Source: Marinospirillum sp.
GTDB lineage: Bacteria; Pseudomonadota; Gammaproteobacteria; Pseudomonadales; Halomonadaceae
Assembly (NCBI GenBank): GCA_007116195.1
Contig: SKIX01000050.1
Coordinates: 1 to 8,843 of the forward strand
Reading direction: 5' to 3'
Length of the DNA stretch: 8,843 nt
Under the pieces are notes generated by a model. It saw nothing but the letters and a program-made list of their open reading frames with translations, made no database searches and was not told where the DNA came from. Below are positions 1-5,850 of the stretch, in pieces (positions within the stretch are counted from its first letter, which is position 1; every line of letters begins with the position of its first letter). Position numbers and translations under genes: made by a program.

Positions 1-11
1 AAAATGGAGAT

Positions 12-117
<106 letters not shown>

Positions 118-156
118 ACCACAAAAACTGCTGAGTAGTGCTAAGCAGCGAAACAA

Positions 157-185
157 ATACTAACAGCCCCTCAACCTTCAGGCAA
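157..185 (-). promoter_or_regulatory. Candidate sigma-70 promoter of the 4.5S RNA gene
   Basis: On the minus strand, TTGCCT (185-180, 4/6 to TTGACA) and TAGTAT (162-157, 4/6 to TATAAT) are separated by 17 bases. Transcription would begin near 150, giving a leader of about 33 bases before the mature 5' end. A processed leader would fit the known RNase P maturation of E. coli 4.5S RNA. No better match is seen closer to the RNA. The start site is inferred. Confidence 0.45.
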
Positions 186-229
186 GTCATCCACCTGTTT
201 TTTTACGCCAATACAAGAGCTTGCTGCGT

Positions 230-235
230 TATACT
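230..235 (+). promoter_or_regulatory. Candidate -10 element for the tlyA-azlC-azlD unit
   Basis: TATACT matches the sigma-70 -10 consensus at 5 of 6 positions and lies 32 bases before the preferred tlyA ATG. No convincing -35 hexamer sits 16-18 bases upstream, and the region at 197-206 is a T-rich stretch. It would be transcribed divergently from the 4.5S RNA promoter. The rest of the 118-267 gap shows no gene. Confidence 0.35.
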
Positions 236-267
236 AGAGCAATTTACTGATTAAAGTGATTGGATTC

Positions 268-1038
268 ATGCAGCGTCTTGACCTTCTTTTGGTTCAGCAG
301 CAGTTAGCAGCCACCCGCTCACAAGCTCAGCAGCTGATTAGCCAGGGGCGTGTTTGTGGTTTTATTAAGGGCAAGTGGCAACCAGTGAGCAAAGCAGGAC
401 TCAAGCTTGCAGAATCCACTTGTTTAAAGGTTGAAGACGACCCAGCTGACCGCTATGTTTCACGCGCCGGCATGAAGCTAGCCGCCGCTTTAGCCAAGGC
501 TGGGCTTGAAGTAACCTCTTGGCAGGTGCTGGATATTGGTCAGTCTACCGGCGGCTTTAGCGATTGCTTATTGCAAGCTGGCGCTGGCTTGGTGGTTGGC
601 CTGGATGTAGGCCAGCAACAGCTGCACCCTTCATTAAGCCAGCACCCTCGACTGCGTTCGCTGGAAAAAATTAATGCCCGCTATTTAACCGCTGAACAGC
701 TACAGCAGCACAGCCTGCCAACAGAGTACGATCTTATTGTAATGGATGTTTCTTTTATCTCCCAAACCCTAATCCTTAAGCAACTGCCTCCTTTACTCAA
801 ACCACAAGGCTGGCTAATCACCTTGGTTAAGCCACAGTTTGAGGTCGGCAAAGATAATATTGGCAAAGGTGGGGTGGTTCGCAACCCTGCGCTTTATCAG
901 CAGGTCAAAGAAAAGATTAGCCAGCAACTAAAAGATCTTAACTTAGAGCTTCGCTACTGGCTGACCAGCCCCCTGCTCGGTGGTGATGGCAATCAGGAGT
1001 TCTTATTAGTCGCTCAAGCACACCCAGAAGCACCATGA
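268..1038 (+). CDS. tlyA: TlyA family rRNA (cytidine-2'-O)-methyltransferase
   Basis: The 256-residue product is a two-domain TlyA/hemolysin A-type protein. Family members 2'-O-methylate cytidines in 16S and/or 23S rRNA at the subunit interface, using S-adenosylmethionine. Residues 1-60 form an S4 RNA-binding domain (RLDLLLVQQQLAATRSQAQQ). Residues 63-71 carry RYVSRAGMKL. Residues 88-97 carry the cofactor-binding motif LDIGQSTGGF. The catalytic-type residues K70, D160 (VMDVSFIS), K188 (LVKPQFEVG) and E244 (GGDGNQEFLL) are all present. A GTG at 256 is in frame, but the ATG at 268 gives the usual family N-terminus (M-x-RLDxxLV), so 268 is preferred; neither has a strong ribosome binding site. 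The stop overlaps the azlC start by ATGA. Despite the old hemolysin name, a direct lytic role is not supported. Which cytidines are modified cannot be read from the sequence. Confidence 0.93.
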   Translation: MQRLDLLLVQQQLAATRSQAQQLISQGRVCGFIKGKWQPVSKAGLKLAESTCLKVEDDPADRYVSRAGMKLAAALAKAGLEVTSWQVLDIGQSTGGFSDCLLQAGAGLVVGLDVGQQQLHPSLSQHPRLRSLEKINARYLTAEQLQQHSLPTEYDLIVMDVSFISQTLILKQLPPLLKPQGWLITLVKPQFEVGKDNIGKGGVVRNPALYQQVKEKISQQLKDLNLELRYWLTSPLLGGDGNQEFLLVAQAHPEAP

Positions 1039-1745
1039 GCAGAGCACCTCTTTTTTTGACAGCCTTGCGTCTGTCGCTTCCCGTTTTTTTTGGCTACCTT
1101 CCCTTGGGCATGGCTTTTGGTGTGCTCTTCAGCACCCAGCTGGATTTCCACTGGGCTTATGCTTTTTTGATGAGCCTGGTGATCTACGCTGGTGCAGGGC
1201 AAATGCTGGCCGTTACACTACTACTCAGCTTTACCGGCCTGATCGAAGTATTTATAGCAATGTTCGTGCTCAATGCACGGCACCTATTTTATGGCCTGTC
1301 ACTACTCAATACTTTTGCAGGCGCGGGTTGGCGCAAAGTTTATTTGATTTTCGGCCTAACGGATGAAACCTACTCTTTACTCACTAGCCGAGCACGCAGC
1401 ACCGACAAGCCCCGTGAACAGCAAATCGACTTTTACATCACGCTGCTGAATCATGGTTACTGGATACTAGGCGGAACCCTGGGTGCCTGGTTAGGACAAG
1501 CGCTAGTGTTTGACTCCACAGGGATAGAGTTTGCTTTAGTCGCTCTATTTATTGTTCTTTGCATTGAGCAGTACAAAGCCCTGCAATCTCATTTTGCGAT
1601 CTGGGCTGGCTTTGCGGCTGCCTTGCTGGCAACGCTCGTCTTCCCTGCCAGCCAGCAATTAGTGCTGGCCATCATTTTAGTTCTTCTGGCCTTGCTATGG
1701 CAGTACCCAGCCCGTAAACACCTATACAGAGACCCTAAGCCATGA
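1035..1745 (+). CDS. azlC: AzlC/YgaZ family branched-chain amino acid exporter, large subunit
   Basis: This is a 236-residue, very hydrophobic inner-membrane protein. It carries the AzlC family landmarks: GYLPLGMAFGVL (20-31), YAGAGQML (51-58), LNARHLFYGLSL (79-90) and LTDETYSLLT (108-117). Several membrane spans are seen in the first 95 residues and in two groups near 138-178 and 187-222. The AzlCD (YgaZH in E. coli) pair exports valine and other branched-chain amino acids; in Bacillus subtilis azlCD expression gives 4-azaleucine resistance. The small partner follows immediately, sharing ATGA at 1742-1745, and the start itself overlaps the tlyA stop, so translation is probably coupled along all three genes. 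The substrate is inferred from the family. The first 60 bases of the gene contain T-runs of 7 and 8 bases, both in frame. Confidence 0.93.
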   Translation: MSRAPLFLTALRLSLPVFFGYLPLGMAFGVLFSTQLDFHWAYAFLMSLVIYAGAGQMLAVTLLLSFTGLIEVFIAMFVLNARHLFYGLSLLNTFAGAGWRKVYLIFGLTDETYSLLTSRARSTDKPREQQIDFYITLLNHGYWILGGTLGAWLGQALVFDSTGIEFALVALFIVLCIEQYKALQSHFAIWAGFAAALLATLVFPASQQLVLAIILVLLALLWQYPARKHLYRDPKP

Positions 1746-2080
1746 ACAGCGAGACGCTTTATTTACTCAGCTTTATTGCTGTTGCCAGCTTAGCTACCTT
1801 TGCGACCAGGGTACTGCCTTTTGCTTTTCTAGGTCAGCACAGTCACCAACCCTTAGTGCAGCATCTAGGGCGTTATTTACCAGCGGGCATCATGGCCTTG
1901 CTGGTTGGTATTTTTTTGTTGCGATCCGGGCATTGGGAAACGCCAGCCTGGGGCCTGGATGCACTTTTGCCCGCCTTGTTAGTAGCCGCCTTGCACTGGT
2001 GGCGGCGCAATGCTTTGTTGTCCATGCTTGCAGGCACTCTGAGCTACATGTTAATTCAGCAGCTCTGGATTCAGGCCTAG
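1742..2080 (+). CDS. azlD: AzlD/YgaH family branched-chain amino acid exporter, small subunit
   Basis: This 112-residue protein is the small membrane partner of AzlC. It has about four hydrophobic spans (near 5-25, 46-62, 72-87 and 92-108) and the family features ATRVLPFAFLG (21-31) and LGRYLPAGIMALLV (42-55). The start ATG overlaps the azlC stop by ATGA, with no separate strong ribosome binding site, so it is probably translated by re-initiation. There is no hairpin between its stop and the tRNA promoter that begins 5 bases later, so transcripts from the tlyA unit can run on into tRNA-Gln. The length is normal for the family. Confidence 0.9.
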   Translation: MNSETLYLLSFIAVASLATFATRVLPFAFLGQHSHQPLVQHLGRYLPAGIMALLVGIFLLRSGHWETPAWGLDALLPALLVAALHWWRRNALLSMLAGTLSYMLIQQLWIQA

Positions 2081-2085
2081 GGGGG

Positions 2086-2114
2086 TTCACAAATAATTTT
2101 TCCTTGTTTATAAT
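2086..2114 (+). promoter_or_regulatory. Strong sigma-70 promoter of tRNA-Gln with GC-rich discriminator
   Basis: TTCACA (2086-2091) and a perfect TATAAT (2109-2114) are separated by exactly 17 bases. They are followed by GCGCAGC, a G+C-rich discriminator of the type found at stable-RNA promoters under stringent (ppGpp) control. The predicted start is near 2121, about 10 bases before the mature tRNA. This is the best promoter in the window. Confidence 0.88.
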
Positions 2115-2130
2115 GCGCAGCCATTGAGAT

Positions 2131-2205
2131 TGGGGTGTCGCCAAGCGGTAAGGCAGCTGGTTTTGGTCCAGCCATGCGGGGGTTCGAATCCTCCCACCCC
2201 AGCCA
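2131..2205 (+). tRNA. tRNA-Gln (anticodon TTG)
   Basis: A 75-base tRNA with all stems intact. The acceptor TGGGGTG (2131-2137) pairs with CACCCCA (2195-2201); the anticodon stem GCTGG/CCAGC encloses the loop TTTTGGT with anticodon TTG; the T loop is GGTTCGAATC. The discriminator is G and CCA is encoded (2203-2205). A weak U1-A72 pair with G73 is a known identity feature of glutamine tRNA. It reads CAA and, by wobble, CAG. In many gammaproteobacteria a tRNA-Gln gene sits just upstream of prs, as here. Confidence 0.97.
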
Positions 2206-2225
2206 TTCTCAAAGCACTTTTCTTC

Positions 2226-2256
2226 AGGGCAGTCACCATGACTGCCCTTTCCTTTG
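2226..2256 (+). terminator. Hairpin with interrupted T-run between tRNA-Gln and prs (partial terminator or processing site)
   Basis: A perfect 10-base stem AGGGCAGTCA (2226-2235) pairs with TGACTGCCCT (2239-2248) around a three-base loop, followed by TTTCCTTTG. The T-run is broken by CC, so the terminator may be leaky. It lies 18 bases after the tRNA CCA end and about 30 bases before the prs start codon. Confidence 0.65.
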
Positions 2257-2272
2257 CCAAACCTTCTGTCAT

Positions 2273-2280
2273 AGGGTGAA
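2273..2280 (+). promoter_or_regulatory. Ribosome binding site of prs, supporting a GTG start
   Basis: AGGGTGAA lies 3-5 bases before the GTG at 2284. No ATG gives the family N-terminus (the next in frame removes the first four residues), so this Shine-Dalgarno supports the GTG. Confidence 0.7.
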
Positions 2281-2283
2281 TCC

Positions 2284-3231
2284 GTGTCTAACTTGATGGT
2301 CTTTTCGGGCAATGCTAACCCGGAACTGGCGCGCAAGGTCGTTGAATGTCTTGATATTCGTATGGGCGATGCTACCGTTGGTCAATTCAGTGATGGCGAA
2401 ATTGCTATTGAGCTCAATGAAAATGTCCGCGGTAAAGATGTTTTTGTTATTCAGTCCACCTGCGCACCAACCAACGACCATTTAATGGAACTGGTGTTAA
2501 TGGTTGATGCCTTAAGGCGTGCTTCAGCCCACCGCATAACAGCCGTGATCCCTTACTATGGCTATGCTCGTCAAGATCGCCGCGTTCGCTCTTCACGGGT
2601 ACCCATTTCAGCCAAACTAGTTGCTGACATGATGGTCGCTGCCGGTGTAAGCCGAGTCATGACGATGGATCTGCATGCTGACCAGATTCAAGGCTTCTTT
2701 GATGTGCCCGTTGACAACATCTATGGCTCCCCGGTGCTTTTAGATGATATCGAACGCCAGAACTATGAAAACATGGTTGTGGTTTCGCCTGATGTCGGTG
2801 GTGTTGTCCGTGCGCGCGCCATTGCCAAAGAGCTTAACGACACCGATTTAGCGATCATTGACAAGCGTCGTCCCCAGGCTAACCAGTCTCAGGTCATGCA
2901 TATTATCGGTGACATAGAAGATCGTACCTGTATTTTGGTCGATGATATGGTCGATACGGCAGGCACCCTGTGTAAAGCAGCCGAAGCTCTGAAGAACCGC
3001 GGAGCACAACGTGTTGTTGCCTATTCAACCCATGCGGTTTTATCCGGTGCAGCAATTAAAAATATTTCAAACTCGCTGCTCGATGAGCTGGTTGTTACCG
3101 ATACTATCCCGTTAACACCTGCTGCTGTTAATTCGGGCAGAATTCGCCAGCTCACAGTGTCCAGCCTTCTGGCTGAGGCAGTGCGCCGCGTGAGTAATGA
3201 AGAATCGATTAGCTCGATGTTTCGTAGCTAA
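2284..3231 (+). CDS. prs: Ribose-phosphate pyrophosphokinase (PRPP synthetase, class I)
   Basis: This enzyme transfers pyrophosphate from ATP to ribose 5-phosphate, making PRPP for purine, pyrimidine, NAD, histidine and tryptophan synthesis. The 315 residues equal the usual bacterial length. Visible landmarks are the N-terminal [13 protein letters not shown], the conserved block [11 protein letters not shown] (90-100), the active-site histidine in [12 protein letters not shown] (129-140, H131), the flexible-loop basic residues DKRRP (193-197; K194 and R196) and the PRPP-binding loop DDMVDTAGT (220-228). All catalytic residues I can check are present. Translation starts at GTG with a good ribosome binding site. 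Upstream are tRNA-Gln and a leaky-looking hairpin, and no convincing private promoter fits the short gap, so it may depend on read-through. Downstream is rplY after 97 bases. Confidence 0.98.
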   Translation: MSNLMVFSGNANPELARKVVECLDIRMGDATVGQFSDGEIAIELNENVRGKDVFVIQSTCAPTNDHLMELVLMVDALRRASAHRITAVIPYYGYARQDRRVRSSRVPISAKLVADMMVAAGVSRVMTMDLHADQIQGFFDVPVDNIYGSPVLLDDIERQNYENMVVVSPDVGGVVRARAIAKELNDTDLAIIDKRRPQANQSQVMHIIGDIEDRTCILVDDMVDTAGTLCKAAEALKNRGAQRVVAYSTHAVLSGAAIKNISNSLLDELVVTDTIPLTPAAVNSGRIRQLTVSSLLAEAVRRVSNEESISSMFRS

Positions 3232-3260
3232 TCATAACCCATCCCTACGGGGAATCACCT

Positions 3261-3300
3261 GAACACCAGGCAGCCTGGTCGCGGGCACTGGTGTTTGTTT
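3261..3300 (+). terminator. Two competing hairpins between prs and rplY (attenuator-like or weak terminator)
   Basis: AACACCAG (3262-3269) pairs perfectly with CTGGTGTT (3288-3295), followed by TGTTTATATT, which looks like a weak terminator. The same left arm can instead form ACCAGG/CCTGGT (3265-3270 with 3274-3279) around a three-base loop, and the two folds exclude each other. The T-run is weak, so termination is uncertain, but a switch is possible. Confidence 0.5.
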
Positions 3301-3307
3301 ATATTAA

Positions 3308-3325
3308 GCGTCCACGAGGACTAGC
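3308..3325 (+). promoter_or_regulatory. Small hairpin covering the rplY Shine-Dalgarno
   Basis: GTCC (3310-3313) pairs with GGAC (3318-3321) around ACGA, and GC (3308-3309) can pair with GC (3324-3325) after a two-base bulge. The right arm includes the ribosome binding site GAGGA (3316-3320), 8 bases from the ATG. Autogenous control of L25 synthesis has been reported in gammaproteobacteria, so an operator here is plausible, but the stem is short. Confidence 0.35.
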
Positions 3326-3328
3326 AAA

Positions 3329-3961
3329 ATGACACAATTTGATTTTAAAGCCACTGCACGTAACGAACTAGGTACGGGTGCGAGCCGCCGCCTGCGTCGT
3401 GCTAAGCAGTACATCCCAGCCATTGTTTACGGTGGTGAAGAAGCCCCTCAGCCTATCGCCGTTGAACAGCGCGAGTTCTATCGTGTTCTGGAAACCGAAG
3501 AAGCTATTTACACTTCGATTCTGAACCTGGAAATTGATGGCAAGAAGCAGCAAGTCATTATGAAAGACATGCAGCGTCACCCCTTCAAGCCTTTGGTTCA
3601 GCACATCGACTTCCAACGTGTTGACTCTGAGCATGAAGTGACTGTTCTGGTTCCTTTACACTTCCTGAACGAAGACACCTGTGTTGGCGTTAAGCAGCAA
3701 GGCGGTAAAGTTCAGCACCTGCTGAACGAAGTCGAAGTCAGTGCTCTGCCACAAAACCTGCCCCAGTCGATTGATATCGATTTGGCTAAGGTAGAGCTGG
3801 GTCAGACCATTCACCTATCTGACCTGCAGCTGCCTGAAGGCGTTAAAATTACTGCCCTGGCTCACGGTGGTGATACTGGCGTTGCTAGCGTACAAGCGAA
3901 GAAGGGCGCTAAAGACGACGCTGCTGATGATGAAGCTGGCGAAGAAGCCGCCGCTGAATAA
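3329..3961 (+). CDS. rplY: 50S ribosomal protein L25, long form (CTC/TL5 type)
   Basis: L25 binds 5S rRNA in the central protuberance of the large subunit. The 210-residue protein has the N-terminal 5S-binding barrel (about 1-95, with RNELGTGASRRLRR at 11-24, IPAIVYGG at 29-36 and the HPFKPLVQHIDFQRV block at 84-98), then the C-terminal TL5 domain (about 100-188) found in CTC-type proteins. Last comes an acidic, alanine-rich tail (KDDAADDEAGEEAAAE) unlike the basic ends of most ribosomal proteins. E. coli L25 is only 94 residues and lacks the second domain; the two-domain form is normal in pseudomonads and their relatives. The start is supported by GAGGA at 3316-3320. Hairpins lie on both sides of the gene. 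Confidence 0.96.
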   Translation: MTQFDFKATARNELGTGASRRLRRAKQYIPAIVYGGEEAPQPIAVEQREFYRVLETEEAIYTSILNLEIDGKKQQVIMKDMQRHPFKPLVQHIDFQRVDSEHEVTVLVPLHFLNEDTCVGVKQQGGKVQHLLNEVEVSALPQNLPQSIDIDLAKVELGQTIHLSDLQLPEGVKITALAHGGDTGVASVQAKKGAKDDAADDEAGEEAAAE

Positions 3962-3983
3962 GCTGCTTTCTAGCAACATCTTG

Positions 3984-4017
3984 ACCCAGGCAGCCTCTAG
4001 GGGCTACCTGGGTTTTT
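3984..4017 (+). terminator. Intrinsic terminator after rplY
   Basis: ACCCAGG (3984-3990) pairs with CCTGGGT (4007-4013). An inner AGCC/GGCT stem follows after one mismatch, and the hairpin ends in TTTTT (4013-4017). It is the clearest intrinsic terminator in the window. It ends only 19 bases before the pth start, so pth must be expressed by read-through or from a promoter I cannot see. Confidence 0.8.
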
Positions 4018-4036
4018 CGTATTGGGTACCTAAGCT

Positions 4037-4621
4037 ATGGCCAAAATCCAACTGCTTGTCGGTCTAGGCAACCCTGGGCAAGAATATGCTGCCACGCGTC
4101 ATAATGCCGGTGCCTGGCTCGTTGAAGCTTTAGCAGCTAGCTGTCAAACCCCCTTAGCAGCCAGTAAATTTTTTGGTTTGCATGCTCAGGTTTTTCTAGG
4201 CACCAGCAAGCTACACTTACTGATTCCGACAACCTTTATGAATCGTAGCGGCCAAGCTATTGCAGCCTTGGCCAACTTTTATAAAATTCCCACCGAAGAC
4301 ATTCTGGTCGCACATGATGAGCTGGATTTGCCTCCAGGTGTTGCGCGGCTGAAGAAGGGGGGTGGGCATGGTGGACATAATGGCCTTCGCTCCACCATTA
4401 GCTCGCTCGGCAATAACAAAGATTTTTATCGATTACGCTTGGGTATAGGTCATCCTGGTCAGGCAAGCAAGGTAACGGGCTATGTGCTGGGTAAACCCAG
4501 TAGCTCAGAGCAACTTTGCATTTCAGCAGCGATTGAAGAAAGCCTGCGCCATTTGGAACTCATCGTCAAAGGCGAACACACCCAAGCAATGAACCGGCTT
4601 CACAGCTTTAAAGCTGAATAA
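4037..4621 (+). CDS. pth: Peptidyl-tRNA hydrolase
   Basis: Pth cleaves peptidyl-tRNAs released by stalled or aborted ribosomes, recycling the tRNA in the cytoplasm. The 194-residue length equals that of E. coli Pth. The catalytic features are present: [17 protein letters not shown] (9-25) with N12 and the catalytic H22, FMNRSGQA (67-74) with N69, [11 protein letters not shown] (91-101) with D94, and [12 protein letters not shown] (108-119) with N115. It starts with ATG, but the upstream bases hold no clear Shine-Dalgarno, only a weak GGGT about 10 bases away. It follows the rplY terminator closely and is separated from ychF by 17 bases, so pth-ychF is probably one transcript. The pth-ychF neighbourhood is widely conserved in gammaproteobacteria. 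Confidence 0.97.
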   Translation: MAKIQLLVGLGNPGQEYAATRHNAGAWLVEALAASCQTPLAASKFFGLHAQVFLGTSKLHLLIPTTFMNRSGQAIAALANFYKIPTEDILVAHDELDLPPGVARLKKGGGHGGHNGLRSTISSLGNNKDFYRLRLGIGHPGQASKVTGYVLGKPSSSEQLCISAAIEESLRHLELIVKGEHTQAMNRLHSFKAE

Positions 4622-4638
4622 CTTTTAAGGAAACCACT

Positions 4639-5733
4639 ATGGGCTTTAATTGCGGTATTGTTGGCTTACCCAATGTTGGTAAATCAACACTCTTTAATGC
4701 ATTAACTCAATCAGGCATAGACGCAGAAAACTTTCCCTTTTGTACTATAGAACCCAATACCGGCATAGTTCCCCTACCCGACCCTCGCCTGGATGTTCTG
4801 GCAGACCTAGTACAACCAGAAAAAGTGCTGCCTACAACCATGGAGTTTGTCGACATCGCTGGCCTGGTTGCTGGCGCATCTAAAGGTGAAGGTCTTGGCA
4901 ATAAGTTTCTGGCCAATATTCGTGAAACTCAAGCTATCGCTCACGTGGTGCGCTGTTTTGATGATGATAATGTGATTCATGTAGCCAACCAGGTTGACCC
5001 CGCTAGTGATATAGAGATCATCAATATGGAACTAGCCCTGGCCGACTTGGATTCAGTTGAAAAGGGTATTCAAAAGCTGGTTCGCCTTGCTAAGGGTGGC
5101 GATAAACTGGCTATTGCACAAAAAGCGATTCTTGAAAAAATACAGCCTCACTTGGCTGAAGGTAAGCCCTTAAGAAGCTTTGGTTTAAGCGCTGACGACC
5201 AGCAACTGGTAAAAAGCTATGGCTTCTTGACCCTGAAGCCGACCATGTACATCGCCAATGTCAGTGAAGAGGGCTTTGATAACAACCCTCATCTTGATGT
5301 CGTTCGACAAATTGCTGAGCAAGAGCAGGCGCTCGTGGTTCCGGTTTGCAATAAAATTGAAGCTGAAATCGCCGAGTTAGATGACCCCGATGAAAAAGCT
5401 CTGTTCCTGGAAAGCATGGGCTTAGAGGAGCCTGGGCTTAACCGAGTCATTCGTGCTGGCTTTGAGCTTCTTGGCCTGCAAACCTACTTCACTGCTGGGG
5501 TTAAAGAAGTACGGGCCTGGACAGTCAAAAAAGGCGCAACCGCCCCCGAGGGAGCTGGTGTTATTCATACCGACTTTCAAAAGGGTTTTATTCGCGCTGA
5601 AGTTGTGGCCTATGATGACTTTGTTGCCTGCAAAGGTGAGCAGGGCGCAAAAGAAGCCGGCAAATGGCGTTTAGAAGGCAAGGATTATATTCTTAAGGAT
5701 GGCGATGTCGTTCATTTCCGCTTCAATGTTTAA
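4639..5733 (+). CDS. ychF: YchF/Ola1, Obg-family translation-associated ATPase
   Basis: YchF is a universally conserved P-loop protein of the Obg group that binds ribosomes and, unusually for this group, prefers ATP. The 364-residue protein has the G1 loop GLPNVGKST (9-17), the switch region [12 protein letters not shown] (31-42), G3 [20 protein letters not shown] (72-91) and NVSE (207-210) in place of the GTPase NKxD, the replacement known to give ATP preference. A helical arm lies about 125-200, and a C-terminal TGS domain about 280-364 contains [11 protein letters not shown]. The catalytic-site pattern is normal for the family. AAGGA at 4627-4631 sits 7 bases before the ATG. A stem without a T-run follows the gene. 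Confidence 0.97.
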   Translation: MGFNCGIVGLPNVGKSTLFNALTQSGIDAENFPFCTIEPNTGIVPLPDPRLDVLADLVQPEKVLPTTMEFVDIAGLVAGASKGEGLGNKFLANIRETQAIAHVVRCFDDDNVIHVANQVDPASDIEIINMELALADLDSVEKGIQKLVRLAKGGDKLAIAQKAILEKIQPHLAEGKPLRSFGLSADDQQLVKSYGFLTLKPTMYIANVSEEGFDNNPHLDVVRQIAEQEQALVVPVCNKIEAEIAELDDPDEKALFLESMGLEEPGLNRVIRAGFELLGLQTYFTAGVKEVRAWTVKKGATAPEGAGVIHTDFQKGFIRAEVVAYDDFVACKGEQGAKEAGKWRLEGKDYILKDGDVVHFRFNV

Positions 5734-5750
5734 ATCGCGGCTTTAGCCAC

Positions 5751-5775
5751 CAGGGCAGTATCACCTGCTGCCCTG
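5751..5775 (+). repeat. Inverted repeat after ychF, no T-run
   Basis: CAGGGCAG (5751-5758) pairs perfectly with CTGCCCTG (5768-5775) around a nine-base loop. The bases that follow (ACCTACAG) contain no T-run, so it does not look like an intrinsic terminator. It may protect the 3' end of the transcript or stop polymerase together with Rho. It shares the word AGGGCAGT with the tRNA-Gln/prs hairpin. Confidence 0.45.
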
Positions 5776-5786
5776 ACCTACAGATA

Positions 5787-5821
5787 TCTTTAGGGAACGC
5801 CTCGGCCTAAGACGAGTCTTA
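5787..5821 (+). promoter_or_regulatory. Operator-like palindrome and alternative stem upstream of dsbD
   Basis: TAAGAC-GA-GTCTTA (5808-5821) is a 6-base perfect dyad that could be a protein-binding site. Its left arm, as CCTAAGA (5806-5812), can also pair with TCTTTAGG (5787-5794) allowing one bulge, so two RNA folds compete. No convincing dsbD promoter hexamers were found nearby. Confidence 0.3.
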
Positions 5822-5850
5822 AACGCTGAATTTTTCAACTAGGACCGCGC

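Noticed and set aside
2131..2205. tRNA-Gln as attachment site of an integrated element
   Set aside because: No integrase, no repeat of the tRNA 3' end elsewhere in the window, and neighbours on both sides are ordinary chromosomal genes.
1890..2336. Minus-strand 148-codon open frame across azlD, tRNA-Gln and the prs start
   Set aside because: It is the antisense reading of the tRNA and flanking genes, giving the familiar spurious GGRIRTPAWLDQNQLP-type peptide seen when tRNA genes are translated. No family match or ribosome site.
3368..3634. Minus-strand 88-codon open frame inside rplY
   Set aside because: Shadow frame within a conserved ribosomal protein gene, without promoter, ribosome site or recognisable domain.
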